A stretch of 64,000 nucleotides of DNA from assembly GCF_900312975.1 (NCBI RefSeq), contig NZ_LT990039.1, positions 1,302,001 to 1,366,000 on the forward strand, read 5' to 3'. Numbering within the stretch: the first letter of the stretch is position 1; every line of letters starts with the position of its first letter. Below are positions 1 through 7,820 of the stretch, piece by piece. Position numbers and translations under genes: made by a program. Origin of the DNA: Massilistercora timonensis. Its GTDB lineage: Bacteria > Bacillota > Clostridia > Lachnospirales > Lachnospiraceae. The notes beneath the pieces were generated by a model. That model saw only the letters and a list, made by a program, of their open reading frames with translations, ran no database searches and had not been told where the DNA came from.

Positions 1-847
1 GCACTTCCATATTAGCAGCCACCTGGTTGAGGGGCACATGCCCCGGTCCTTCCACCATCACCTGTACGTTGTGGTCCCAGGCCCGCTTGGTAAGTTCGCC
101 CAGGCGCACCAGTTCTTCGATCTGGCATACGTCGGTGGCGTCCGCCAGACATCCGGGCCGGCAGGCGTCTCCCAGAGAGATGGTCACATCGTATTCTTCA
201 CAGATCTCCAGGATCTGATCAAAATATTCATAGAAAGGATTCTCTTCCCCTGTCATACTCATCCAGGCAAAAACCAGGCTTCCGCCCCGGCTTACAATAT
301 TCATTTTCCGTTTGTGTTTGCGGATCTGCTCGATAGTCTTGCGGGTGATGCCGCAGTGAAGCGTGACAAAATCTACTCCGTCCTCAGCGTGCAGCCGGAT
401 CACGTCGATGAAATCCTGGGCGGTCAGGGTGGCCAGGTCCCGCTGGTAATGGATGACGCTGTCATAGACAGGAACGGTTCCGATCATCACCGGGCATTCC
501 CGGGTTAGTTTCTGGCGGAAGGGCTGTGTATTGCCGTGGCTGGAGAGGTCCATAATGGCCTCTGCGCCTAAGTTTACCGCGCTCATAACCTTTTCCATCT
601 CAATATCATAGTCCTTGCAGTCCCGGGATACCCCCAGGTTCACATTGACCTTCGTGCGCAGCATACTTCCGATCCCCTCCGGATCCAGACAGGTATGCTT
701 TTTGTTGGCGCAGATCACCACTTTTCCTTCGGCCACAAGGGCCATCAGTTTTTCTTCCGGAAAATGTTCTTTTTCCGCCACCGTCTTCATTTCCGGTGTC
801 AGGATTCCTTTTCTTGCCGCATCCATCTGGGTTGTGTAGTTTCTCAT
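1..847 (-). CDS. thiC: Phosphomethylpyrimidine synthase ThiC (5' part; runs off window)
   Basis: Radical-SAM enzyme that turns aminoimidazole ribotide into HMP phosphate for thiamine synthesis. About 282 N-terminal residues are present, starting MRNYTTQMDAARKG. They include the family stretches SRDCKDYDIEMEK, IMDLSSHGNTQPFR, HCGITR, SRGGS and MVEGPGHVPL. The C-terminal Fe-S cysteine motif lies beyond the left edge. The start is chosen from an AAGGAGG site about 8 nt upstream of ATG at 847. It follows thiW in the same direction, downstream of a TPP riboswitch, so both are probably repressed by thiamine pyrophosphate. Confidence 0.95.
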   Translation of the reverse strand, partial: MRNYTTQMDAARKGILTPEMKTVAEKEHFPEEKLMALVAEGKVVICANKKHTCLDPEGIGSMLRTKVNVNLGVSRDCKDYDIEMEKVMSAVNLGAEAIMDLSSHGNTQPFRQKLTRECPVMIGTVPVYDSVIHYQRDLATLTAQDFIDVIRLHAEDGVDFVTLHCGITRKTIEQIRKHKRKMNIVSRGGSLVFAWMSMTGEENPFYEYFDQILEICEEYDVTISLGDACRPGCLADATDVCQIEELVRLGELTKRAWDHNVQVMVEGPGHVPLNQVAANMEV

Positions 848-883
848 TTGTCCTGCCTCCTTATAATGTGGAAAATATATTTT

Positions 884-943
884 GCGTCAGCAGAACTACC
901 GGGCAGCGTAAGAGACTACGCTTCCCAGATCCGATGCTGACGC
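884..943 (-). other. Three-tier hairpin in the thiW-thiC gap
   Basis: The outer arms GCGTCAGCA / TGCTGACGC pair perfectly (9 bp). Inside them CTGGG can pair with CCCGG, and an inner AGCGTA / TACGCT stem closes a 6-nt loop. It lies in the leader about 37 nt upstream of the thiC start. No U-tract follows, so it is not a simple terminator. It may stabilise or process the thiC message. I do not recognise it as a known riboswitch. Confidence 0.45.
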
Positions 944-1049
944 CTTCACACTGTTTTTTCGTGAACAGGTGATCGCCGCGGCAAGGCGCTGCGGCTTTTC
1001 TATAGCGGCAGAAAGTGGTGTCCCCGGCCTGCCGCTTGTTTCTCGCGTT

Positions 1050-1556
1050 TTACGCTGCTTTTAACTGATTTAAAACCCCGCCTCTGGACAGTACTGTGAT
1101 CAGTACGAAGGCCAGGATGCTTCCTGCTACCGTGGAGATCAGGAAGGGAACTACATAGACAAACAGTCCTGCCGGACCTGCCCCCATCAGGAATTCCGCC
1201 ACCGGATACGCGGCGATCCCGCCAAGGATACCGGTGCCAAGCGCCTCGGCCACGCAGGTGGGAGCAAGCTTCTTCCATTTGGCATAGACCATACCGCAGC
1301 AGAAGGCTCCGATCATGCTGCCCGGGAAAGCCATCAGGCTGCCGATCCCAAGGATGTTACGCAGAAGACTTGCGCAGAAGGCAACGCCTACGCCCCAGCC
1401 AGGGCCTAACGTAACGGCGGCCAGGATATTGACCATGTGCTGCACCGGCGCGCACTGGCTGCCGGCTACCGGGAAGCTGATCATACTTCCCACTGTGGCC
1501 AGAGCGGTGAGGACACCGGCCATGGCCAGTTTCTTGGTTGTCATTTTCTGTGTCAT
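1050..1556 (-). CDS. thiW: ThiW-type thiamine-precursor transporter (ECF S-component)
   Basis: 168-residue hydrophobic protein with about five or six membrane segments. It carries the ThiW-type features GSQCAPVQHMVNILAAVTLGP, LLRNILGIGSLMAFPGSMIGA and a YPVAEF stretch. ThiW is the substrate-binding S-component thought to import the thiazole precursor (hydroxyethylthiazole) with the shared ECF energising module. It is the first gene after the TPP riboswitch and is followed by thiC about 200 bp on. The start ATG at 1556 has an AAAGGAG site about 11 nt upstream. Confidence 0.9.
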   Translation of the reverse strand: MTQKMTTKKLAMAGVLTALATVGSMISFPVAGSQCAPVQHMVNILAAVTLGPGWGVGVAFCASLLRNILGIGSLMAFPGSMIGAFCCGMVYAKWKKLAPTCVAEALGTGILGGIAAYPVAEFLMGAGPAGLFVYVVPFLISTVAGSILAFVLITVLSRGGVLNQLKAA

Positions 1557-1660
1557 GTTACATACGACTCCTTTCTCTTGATCAGAAATGCTGATCAGGA
1601 ATCATGCCGATACCGGAGGCCGCCCGTGATGTGTCCCGAGGTTTTTTTGAGCCTTGGGAA

Positions 1661-1690
1661 ATAAAAAGGAAGATGCGCAGGGCATCTTCC
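1661..1690 (-). terminator. Intrinsic terminator of the TPP riboswitch
   Basis: On the minus strand GGAAGATGC and GCATCTTCC form a stem around a short CCTGC loop, followed by TTTTTAT. It lies directly downstream of the TPP aptamer and upstream of thiW. This fits a transcription-termination expression platform. Confidence 0.85.
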
Positions 1691-1705
1691 GCAATGTACT
1701 CCGGT

Positions 1706-1797
1706 ATCTTCTCCCTACGTTGGCATTATCCAAATCAGGTTAGCGGGTCGAAGCGGGAATGCGCTTCCTCTCAGCCGGCTCCTGCCAGCTCCCCGTA
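1706..1797 (-). promoter_or_regulatory. TPP (THI-box) riboswitch
   Basis: Read on the minus strand, the segment has the diagnostic aptamer blocks in order: GGGGAGC, then CTGAGAGG, then ACCTGATTTGGATAATGCC followed by AACGTAGGGA. These match the conserved thiamine element. It controls thiW-thiC and is followed within 20 nt by the terminator hairpin, so TPP binding should switch transcription off. Confidence 0.96.
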
Positions 1798-1862
1798 TTG
1801 TAGTGCCCGATGGGCACAAGTCCATTATAAGCATAAGGTTGAAATTTTGCAAGAGTCAAAAA

Positions 1863-1916
1863 GGGACAGGGTATTTTCAATCTGGGACGTGGTATTTTTA
1901 AAAATACCACGTCCCC
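1863..1916. repeat. Palindromic dispersed repeat, copy 1
   Basis: A 54-bp unit with a half-unit GGGACAGGGTATTTTC, a short AATCT linker, then a perfect palindrome of GGGACGTGGTATTTTT and its complement. Four further copies occur in this window. It sits between the thi riboswitch and the DUF1847 gene, immediately past that gene's stop codon, where it could act as a terminator hairpin. Confidence 0.9.
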
Positions 1917-1929
1917 AATTAAAATTAAA

Positions 1930-2553
1930 TTAAAACAGCTTCTGATAGTAACTTTCCGCCGTATACAGCGCCGCCACCGGATTATGCCCCAGCACCCGGT
2001 CCTTGGTCACCCCGGTGGTGGTCAGCGCCTCCGAATATTTATAGAAGAGGCTGTCATGTCCCACGCACAGCCCCATCACCACATTCAGCTGAGTCCCTTT
2101 TGCATTCAGGATCTTCGCCTGCAGGATGGGATTGCACATATTCTTCCCCAGGCTGCAGCATTCTTCTGGAATTCCCACTTCTGTCTTGGGCACTGTCCCC
2201 GCCTTGCAGGCCACGCCGTAGACTTCAAATCCGTGTTTCCTGAGGATCGCCGCCAGGGTGCGGCTTTCTTTCAGAAGCCCCACGCAGGTGGCGATGCCAA
2301 TCTTTTTGGCGCCGATCTTCTCGGCGAAGGCCATGATCTCCTCCACCCGGGTATATTTACAATAATGTTCATACTCCACTTCTGCCGCCGCCACCGTCAC
2401 CCGGTGGTTCTCTTCCTCCTGATACAGCTCCATCGCCTCCCGGAGGATTTCCGGATCCATATGGGTGGTCAGGCAGAATTCTGGAAATGTCTTGTCTCCT
2501 TTATCACAGTTCTTTACCCCGCAGTCAATGCAGGACGTCTCTTTCTTATCCAC
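1930..2553 (-). CDS. DUF1847 cysteine-rich putative metal-binding protein
   Basis: 207 residues. The N-terminus carries a dense cysteine cluster (CIDCGVKNCDKG, then PEFC), and more cysteines lie in ATCVGL, VACKAG, EECCSLGKNMCNP and GLCVGHD. This pattern fits the DUF1847 family of predicted metal- or Fe-S-binding proteins, whose function is unknown. It is the last gene of a minus-strand set after the PrdD/PrdE-like pair, only about 20 bp downstream of the PrdE-like gene. A shared redox role with that pair is inference. Confidence 0.8.
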   Translation of the reverse strand: MDKKETSCIDCGVKNCDKGDKTFPEFCLTTHMDPEILREAMELYQEEENHRVTVAAAEVEYEHYCKYTRVEEIMAFAEKIGAKKIGIATCVGLLKESRTLAAILRKHGFEVYGVACKAGTVPKTEVGIPEECCSLGKNMCNPILQAKILNAKGTQLNVVMGLCVGHDSLFYKYSEALTTTGVTKDRVLGHNPVAALYTAESYYQKLF

Positions 2554-2573
2554 GGTTTTCTCTCCCTCCTCTT

Positions 2574-3059
2574 TTATCCCTGTTCTTTCTTCCTCATCTT
2601 CAGCTTCAGCCGGGCCAGGGCTTTCCTGGCGTCCATCTCATCCACGGTATTTTCCGCCAGCACGGTAGTCTCGTCTCCCACCGCGCCCGTCTTCTCCAGC
2701 GCCTTATAGTAACACTGGACTCCGTCCAGGTGGTCGTTCTGCACCACGAAATCCTTGGCCGGCACCATGCTCAGCGCCACCACCGGCACGCCTCTTACCT
2801 CCGCCGCCTCAATGGCGTGGGCATAATCCACATGGTTGTTGCCCAGGCCGTTGCAGGAGAAGATGGCTCCGTCCGCCCGGGCACATTCCAGGCTCACGCC
2901 CACCCGCTCCGCAGACAGATATTTATCCTCGTTTCCGTCCGGAGATCCTACGATGATGATCCCCCGCAGATTCACATCTCCGTCCTGGGACACCGCCTCC
3001 ACCAGAGGATCCCGGTAATAGTGCAGCGACGTTTCCTTCATACTTGTTCCGATTCCCAT
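2574..3059 (-). CDS. PrdE-like glycine/D-proline reductase family protein
   Basis: 161 residues resembling PrdE and the C-terminal part of PrdA/GrdE-type reductase subunits. Visible features are a GIGTSMKETSLHYYRDPLV start, GIIIVGSPDGNE and GAIFSCNGLGNNHVDYAHA (the family glycine/histidine motif). PrdA-type proproteins are cleaved to give a pyruvoyl cofactor. Whether this short protein is processed cannot be read from sequence. It follows the PrdD-like gene by 17 bp. No selenoprotein catalytic subunit (PrdB) is seen in the window. The family call is fairly safe, the reaction is not. Confidence 0.72.
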   Translation of the reverse strand: MGIGTSMKETSLHYYRDPLVEAVSQDGDVNLRGIIIVGSPDGNEDKYLSAERVGVSLECARADGAIFSCNGLGNNHVDYAHAIEAAEVRGVPVVALSMVPAKDFVVQNDHLDGVQCYYKALEKTGAVGDETTVLAENTVDEMDARKALARLKLKMRKKEQG

Positions 3060-3076
3060 CTGTCCTTCCTCCTCTC

Positions 3077-3832
3077 CTAATCCATGGCCCGCATCACACC
3101 GTCACGGAATTCATTGGGCGTCACCAGCGCCGGCATGCACCCCATATCGATCACCGAGTGCCCTCCCTCGAAGCCGCAGGGCTCGTTGCCGAACATCCGG
3201 GTGTCATAGACCGCTCCCTGGCCGGACACTTCCTTGACAATGTACACATCCTTGCGCCAGGGCTCGTAGGTTTCCTGAAATACATGCTTCTCCGTACATT
3301 TGTAGCCGTTGAATTTCTTCATCTGCTCCCGGAAGATCTGGCAGAAAGAGTCGCAGGCCCTGTGGGCCGCGTCTGGTCCCGGCCGGTCCGCCCAGGTACC
3401 TTCTTTTAACACCACGTCAAAGGAAATCAGAAGGTCGGTCTCAAGAGGTGTCCCTGCCCGTCCCCAGGCCACCTTCTCTGCCAGGATCCCGTTGCTTCCG
3501 CCGAAATTGCAGACCTGCCGGCCGCTCTCGTCGATGCCGGTGAGCAGCACATACACGCCGGTCAGGGTATGGGTGATCCCTTCCCCCACCTTCCCCAGAA
3601 CCTTGGTGGAAATGGGGATCACATCCATGATGGTATTGGTGTGCTGATCATGTTCCTCCGGCCGGATGATCCGGATCTTGATCTCTTTGATCAGCGGTTC
3701 CTTTGCCAGGATCTCTTCCGCCGTCTCCCTGCACACCGTCAGTTTCCCGTCCACCGTCACCCGGTTTTCTTCTCCGTACTCCACGTCGGTCACGTGGTAC
3801 GCCCGCACTGTAAGTCTTGAACCTGTTTCCAC
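3077..3832 (-). CDS. PrdD-like glycine/D-proline reductase family protein
   Basis: 251 residues resembling PrdD and the N-terminal domain of PrdA/GrdE (Gly_reductase family). Recognisable stretches are AYHVTDVEYGEENRV, IRIIRPEEHDQHTNTIMD, LTGVYVLLTG and a cysteine-containing C-terminal region (GNEPCGFEGGHSVIDMGC). In Clostridioides prdD and prdE are accessory genes of the proline-reductase locus. Here the pair stands with a DUF1847 gene and without prdA, prdB or prdF in view. The substrate is unknown. Confidence 0.72.
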   Translation of the reverse strand: METGSRLTVRAYHVTDVEYGEENRVTVDGKLTVCRETAEEILAKEPLIKEIKIRIIRPEEHDQHTNTIMDVIPISTKVLGKVGEGITHTLTGVYVLLTGIDESGRQVCNFGGSNGILAEKVAWGRAGTPLETDLLISFDVVLKEGTWADRPGPDAAHRACDSFCQIFREQMKKFNGYKCTEKHVFQETYEPWRKDVYIVKEVSGQGAVYDTRMFGNEPCGFEGGHSVIDMGCMPALVTPNEFRDGVMRAMD

Positions 3833-3851
3833 TGAACCTCAGCCTCCTTTA

Positions 3852-4949
3852 TTATTGTTCCAGATACCAGGCCACGATCAGGTCTGCCATCCGGTCATAG
3901 CTTTCCACTCCGTCTTTCTGTCCGTTGGCCTTGAGATACCGGTCATTGACCTGATCCGCCACCTCTGCCACCCGGCCGTCATACCGGCTCCAGAACTGAC
4001 TGTTGGCCGCCAGATCTACATTTGCCTCTTCTCCCAGCTGGCCGCGGATCTCCTCCCAGCTCTCATAATCCGCTTCATAGAGCACGTTCATGCAGTTGAT
4101 CCAGCCAAGCATGGCGCCGCTGTACTGAAAATCCGCATCCTCTGAGCGGCGGCAGGCAAGAAATGCAATAAAATTTGCCTCTTCCTCCTGCATGAACCCC
4201 TTCAGGTGAGAGAGCTCGTGGCAGGCGGTAAAGGGAATGTTATAGGGCGTCATCGCCGTATTATAATTGGCCTCTATGGTAAAAGGCGAATACACCCCTG
4301 TCAGCTTCTGTACCGACAGGATCCAGGGATTAAGAAGTCCCTTGGGCCCGGGATAATATCCTCCCAGCTGAGGATAGATCTCTCCCAGACCTTCCATGGC
4401 CTCCACAGTCTTCTTCTCCGGAGAACCTTTCAATTCCATCTGCCCGTCCTGTCCACGGGACACCTGGGCACTCCAGGTATTCACCTCTTCTGTCAGCCAC
4501 AGGCAGACTTCCCGCAGTTCCTCCACCGTATACCGGTCACGCCGGATTCCGGCGCTCTCTGCGAAGGATTCCCGGTAATAATTTACGCCGCAGCAGGCCA
4601 TATATAGGAAGAAAAGGATTCCCGCCGCCAGCGCCGCGCCGGCAAGCCACCTTGCTCCCTCCCCTTTTCTTCCAGTCCGCCTCAACCTGCGGAAGATCTG
4701 TCTCCCACCAAAGCCCAGGAAAAAAACCACCCCTGCGTAGAGAAGGATCTCCGCCACCGAAAAGGGAACAAATCCTGTGACCCGGCCGATCCCGCCAACC
4801 AATACCGGGTAAATATGGGTGCTGTACCACTGCCCGAATCCCGGGATCCCTCTGGCCACCCCGCCAAGAGCCGCCCCCGCAGCCGCCAGAACAACCGCCG
4901 CCACCAGTCTTCTTCCAGGGGTTATGTTCTTCACCTGTCTTCCCTTCAT
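3852..4949 (-). CDS. DUF3810 membrane protein with HEXXH zinc-protease motif
   Basis: 365 residues. Three hydrophobic segments lie in the first ~125 residues, followed by an extracytoplasmic domain containing FTACHELSHLKGF, a zinc-metalloprotease HEXXH motif with a nearby EEEANF that could supply the third ligand. This layout is typical of the DUF3810 family. Its substrate is not known. It lies 19 bp upstream of the PrdD-like gene and 33 bp after the S66 peptidase gene, so it may belong to one transcript. A role at the envelope is inferred from topology. Confidence 0.8.
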   Translation of the reverse strand: MKGRQVKNITPGRRLVAAVVLAAAGAALGGVARGIPGFGQWYSTHIYPVLVGGIGRVTGFVPFSVAEILLYAGVVFFLGFGGRQIFRRLRRTGRKGEGARWLAGAALAAGILFFLYMACCGVNYYRESFAESAGIRRDRYTVEELREVCLWLTEEVNTWSAQVSRGQDGQMELKGSPEKKTVEAMEGLGEIYPQLGGYYPGPKGLLNPWILSVQKLTGVYSPFTIEANYNTAMTPYNIPFTACHELSHLKGFMQEEEANFIAFLACRRSEDADFQYSGAMLGWINCMNVLYEADYESWEEIRGQLGEEANVDLAANSQFWSRYDGRVAEVADQVNDRYLKANGQKDGVESYDRMADLIVAWYLEQ

Positions 4950-4982
4950 ACGCTCCTCATCTGCCTTATCTTACAAGTCAAA

Positions 4983-5891
4983 TCACACGCCGGTCTGAAA
5001 ATGGATCTCTCCATCCACCGCCTCCAGCCTGGCCGGCGCGTTCATGGACAGCGTCAGGGTGTCGCCTCTGTGGCCGGCCGCAAGCCCGTAGACCACCGGC
5101 CCATTTGCCGCCTCCAGCGCCTCCATCACAAGCTGTCTTGCGCTTCCCGGGCGTCCCGGGGTATCGCAGTCGGTCAGCGCCCCCACCACAATGCCTGCCG
5201 CTTCCTGAAGCTTCCCCGCCATCGCCAGCTGGGTCAGCATTCCATGCAGCCGGTAGGGCCGTTCCCCCACCTCTTCAAAAAAGAGGATCTTCCCCTTCGT
5301 ATCAATCTCCCAGGGCGTTCCCATCAGCCGGCTGATCAGCGTCAGATTTCCGCCGGTAAGCTTTCCTTCGCAGACCCCCTCCCGGAAGATCTCCATCTCT
5401 TCCCCGTTCAGATTGGTAAGTGTCCTCGGTTTCTTTGGTTCTCCCGCCAGCTTAAGAAATGCTTCCGTCGCCTTTGGCGTGGCCGGCCGTTTCTCACTGT
5501 AGAGGATCGGTCCGTGAAAGGTGACCAGCTCCGTCCGGCTTCCGATGGCCAGATGGAGCGCCGTATTGTCGCTGAACCCGGAGAACACCGGACGATTCGC
5601 CTCCAGGGCCGGATAATCCAGAAGATCAAGAAGGGTCATAGTTCCATACCCACCCCACATACAGAAGATCCCTCTGTTCTCCTCATCCCGGATCACCTGA
5701 TTAAAGATCTCTGCCCGCTCTTGCGGCGTCCCGTGACGAAATGCCATATCCCTGGAAAACACCACTTCGAAACCTTTCTCCTCAAAGCAGGACTGGACCC
5801 CCAGGATCCCTTCCTCTGTAAATGCATTGGCCGGATCGATCACGCAGATCCGGTCTCCCTTTCGAAGCGGTCTTGGATAGATGGTTCCCAT
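4983..5891 (-). CDS. LD-carboxypeptidase, S66/MccF family
   Basis: 302-residue serine peptidase related to LdcA and MccF, which trim muropeptides or detoxify peptide-nucleotides. The nucleophile motif is GFSDNTALH, preceded by the oxyanion loop MWGGYGTMTLLDLLDY. The catalytic Glu/His candidates are in FFEEVGERPYR and GLAAGHRGD. An in-frame extension to 5993 exists, but the start at 5891 is preferred because GGGAGG lies 9 nt upstream and the protein then begins MGTIYPRPLRKGDRI as in the family. Peptidoglycan recycling is the most likely role. Confidence 0.88.
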   Translation of the reverse strand: MGTIYPRPLRKGDRICVIDPANAFTEEGILGVQSCFEEKGFEVVFSRDMAFRHGTPQERAEIFNQVIRDEENRGIFCMWGGYGTMTLLDLLDYPALEANRPVFSGFSDNTALHLAIGSRTELVTFHGPILYSEKRPATPKATEAFLKLAGEPKKPRTLTNLNGEEMEIFREGVCEGKLTGGNLTLISRLMGTPWEIDTKGKILFFEEVGERPYRLHGMLTQLAMAGKLQEAAGIVVGALTDCDTPGRPGSARQLVMEALEAANGPVVYGLAAGHRGDTLTLSMNAPARLEAVDGEIHFQTGV

Positions 5892-6312
5892 CTGCGAAGC
5901 CTCCCTTCTCGCTGTCAGATATTCTGCTGTCATTGTAGCACGTTCCCCGGCCTTGCGCAAACGGAGAGGGAAGGATCTTTCCCCGGGGATCACAATAGAT
6001 CACACCCCAGGGACAATGCCACCGGTAATGGAGATAGGTCCGGTATACTTCCAACTCATACCGGGCTTCTTCTCTTGGTCCGTTGATCTTAAGATGCTCC
6101 TCCACCACTTCCCGGGCCACCTTGCTCCCATCAATAGGGAGCAGGGAATTCACCACCACGCACAGCCGGACATCCGTCTCATTCCCGCTGGTAAATACCG
6201 AGGAAGCACACACCTCCCAGGGCCTTGCCTCCACACTTGCCATCCACAAGACCAGCACCGCCGCGCAGATAAAAACAACCCTTCGTTTTCCTTTTCTTTT
6301 CACTCTTCTCAC
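5782..6312 (-). CDS. Small secreted protein of unknown function (3' end overlaps next gene)
   Basis: 176-codon frame starting at GTG with a basic N-terminus, a hydrophobic segment (RRVVFICAAVLVLWMASVEA) and probably a signal peptide. The exported part has an ETDVRLCVVVNSLLPIDGSK stretch and several cysteines, and I do not recognise the family. The last ~36 codons run into the S66 gene in another frame and look less protein-like (GGFADGNHLSKTASKGRP). The true 3' end may be frameshifted, or the overlap may couple translation. The first ~125 residues look genuine. Confidence 0.5.
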   Translation of the reverse strand: MRRVKRKGKRRVVFICAAVLVLWMASVEARPWEVCASSVFTSGNETDVRLCVVVNSLLPIDGSKVAREVVEEHLKINGPREEARYELEVYRTYLHYRWHCPWGVIYCDPRGKILPSPFAQGRGTCYNDSRISDSEKGGFADGNHLSKTASKGRPDLRDRSGQCIYRGRDPGGPVLL

Positions 6313-6321
6313 CCTTGCCAG

Positions 6322-6353
6322 AAATTACACTCTATTTAATTACAGTGTAATTT
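6322..6353. promoter_or_regulatory. Inverted repeat, probable operator between divergent genes
   Basis: AAATTACACT and AGTGTAATTT form 10-bp arms around a 12-bp AT-rich centre. It lies between the secreted-protein gene (minus) and the XRE regulator (plus), as expected for an autoregulatory operator. Which protein binds it is inference. Confidence 0.5.
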
Positions 6354-6421
6354 AATACATCTATATTTTCAATTGTAATCTGGGTATACTGATTGCAAAA
6401 GACAGTGTGGGGTTAGACATA

Positions 6422-6640
6422 ATGAGTAGGATTAGAATCGACATAGAACGGGTTCTGCAGGAAAAGGGGATCAGCAAGACGCAGCTTTGCTACACCTGCA
6501 GGCTCCAGCGCACACAGCTGAATAACTACTGCAAGAACAAAGTCGTCCGCATCGATCTGCACACTCTTGCGAAGATCTGTGATTTCCTGGACTGCGACGT
6601 CAACGAGATCCTGAAGCTGGAAAAAGACGACAAAGAATGA
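6422..6640 (+). CDS. Small XRE/Cro-C1 family HTH regulator
   Basis: 72-residue stand-alone helix-turn-helix protein. It reads MSRIRIDIERVLQEKGISK followed by a Cro-type HTH (TQLCYTCRLQRTQLNNYC, then HTLAKICDFLDCDVNEILK). Such short YozG-like regulators are common in Clostridia. The ATG at 6422 is preferred over one 15 nt upstream because homologous proteins start near the first helix. The ribosome site is weak (GTGGGG). It is transcribed away from the secreted-protein/S66 genes and ends at its own terminator. Confidence 0.85.
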   Translation: MSRIRIDIERVLQEKGISKTQLCYTCRLQRTQLNNYCKNKVVRIDLHTLAKICDFLDCDVNEILKLEKDDKE

Positions 6641-6649
6641 CCCATTTTA

Positions 6650-6686
6650 AAACCGCCGGGGCGAAGATTTACGCCGGCGGTTTTTT
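6650..6686 (+). terminator. Intrinsic terminator after XRE gene
   Basis: AAACCGCCGG pairs with CCGGCGGTTT around a ~14-nt loop and is followed by a run of T. It starts about 10 nt past the XRE stop codon. Confidence 0.9.
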
Positions 6687-6710
6687 GCGGAAAATATTTG
6701 GAAAAACCGG

Positions 6711-6739
6711 TTGACAAACACCCCCCGCAGCGTTAAGAT
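6711..6739 (+). promoter_or_regulatory. Promoter of the aroF operon
   Basis: Consensus -35 TTGACA and -10 TAAGAT separated by 17 bp, 65 bp upstream of the aroF start. Confidence 0.8.
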
Positions 6740-6749
6740 ATCCTTAGTT

Positions 6750-6785
6750 TTCGCACTTTAAACAGCTAAAATTTTACAGTGCGAA
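6750..6785 (+). promoter_or_regulatory. Leader hairpin just upstream of aroF RBS
   Basis: TTCGCACT and AGTGCGAA form an 8-bp perfect stem around a 20-nt AT-rich loop, ending 3 nt before the GGAGGG ribosome site. It could tune aroF translation or bind a repressor. No known aromatic-amino-acid riboregulator is recognised. Confidence 0.4.
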
Positions 6786-6803
6786 TATGGAGGGAAAATT
6801 CTT

Positions 6804-7817
6804 ATGATCATCGTATTAAAACCAAATTCAACCCAGGAACAAGTCTCCCGCGTAGAAGCGCTTGTGAAAAAGCGGGGACTGGATACACATATCGTAGTCG
6901 GCACCGGCCAGACCATCATCGGCTGTATCGGCGACACTTCCCGCATCGACCCCCGTCTCTTTGAGGTCAACCCTTATGTAGACAAGGTCATGCACGTACA
7001 GGAGCCTTACAAGCTGGCCAACCGGGCCTTCCATCCGGACAACTCCGTGGTGGACGTCTCCGGCGTGAAGATCGGCGACGGTCATCTTGGCCTGATCGCC
7101 GGCCCCTGCTCTGTAGAATCTTTTGAGCAGGTTCTCACCGTGGCCAAAGCTGTAAAGGCCTCCGGCGCCAATCTCCTGCGGGGCGGCGCGTTCAAGCCCC
7201 GGACCAGCCCGTATGCCTTCCAGGGACTGGGACTGGAAGGACTGGAGATCCTCTGCCAGGTGAAAGAAGAAGTGGGGCTTCCCATCGTCACAGAGCTGAT
7301 GTCCCCGGAGCACCTGGACATTTTCAATGAGAAGGTGGATCTGATCCAGATCGGCGCCCGCAATATGCAGAACTTCGACCTGCTCAAGCAATTAGGCCAG
7401 GTGGACCGCCCCATCCTTCTCAAGCGTGGCCTGAACGCCACCTATGATGAATGGATCATGTCCGCGGAGTATATCATGGCTTCCGGAAATGAAAATGTAA
7501 TCCTCTGCGAGCGGGGCATCCGTACCTTTGAGAGCTATACCCGGAACACGCTGGATCTCCAGAGTATTCCGGTACTTCATAAACTGACCCACCTTCCGGT
7601 GATCATCGATCCCAGCCACGCCGGCGGGAAATGGTGGCTGGTAGACTCCATGTCCAAAGCCGCCATCGCGGCAGGGGCGGACGGCCTGATGGTGGAAGTG
7701 CACAACGATCCGGAATCTGCCCTGTGCGACGGAGCCCAGTCCCTGAAGCCGGAGAAATATGACCGGCTTCTCCGGGAGGTTTCCCAGATCGCCCAGGTAG
7801 TGGGAAAGCAGGTGTGA
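6804..7817 (+). CDS. aroF: 3-deoxy-7-phosphoheptulonate (DAHP) synthase
   Basis: 337 residues. It condenses phosphoenolpyruvate and erythrose 4-phosphate in the first step of the shikimate pathway. An N-terminal ferredoxin-like/ACT-like domain (~1-70) is followed by the TIM barrel with LIAGPCSVES, LLRGGAFKPRTSPYAFQG, IGARNMQNFDLL, LKRGLNATYDEW, CERGIRTFE and IDPSHAGGKWW. This is the Bacillus/Thermotoga-type (AroF/AroA-beta) enzyme. GGAGGG lies 9 nt before the ATG. aroB follows after 3 bp, so the two are one operon. Confidence 0.97.
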   Translation: MIIVLKPNSTQEQVSRVEALVKKRGLDTHIVVGTGQTIIGCIGDTSRIDPRLFEVNPYVDKVMHVQEPYKLANRAFHPDNSVVDVSGVKIGDGHLGLIAGPCSVESFEQVLTVAKAVKASGANLLRGGAFKPRTSPYAFQGLGLEGLEILCQVKEEVGLPIVTELMSPEHLDIFNEKVDLIQIGARNMQNFDLLKQLGQVDRPILLKRGLNATYDEWIMSAEYIMASGNENVILCERGIRTFESYTRNTLDLQSIPVLHKLTHLPVIIDPSHAGGKWWLVDSMSKAAIAAGADGLMVEVHNDPESALCDGAQSLKPEKYDRLLREVSQIAQVVGKQV

Positions 7818-7820
7818 TCC

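Noticed and set aside
4815-6086. 423-codon plus-strand frame across the S66 and DUF3810 genes
   Set aside because: Shadow of the minus-strand genes. Composition is Arg/Pro/His-rich and it crosses two real genes and their signals.
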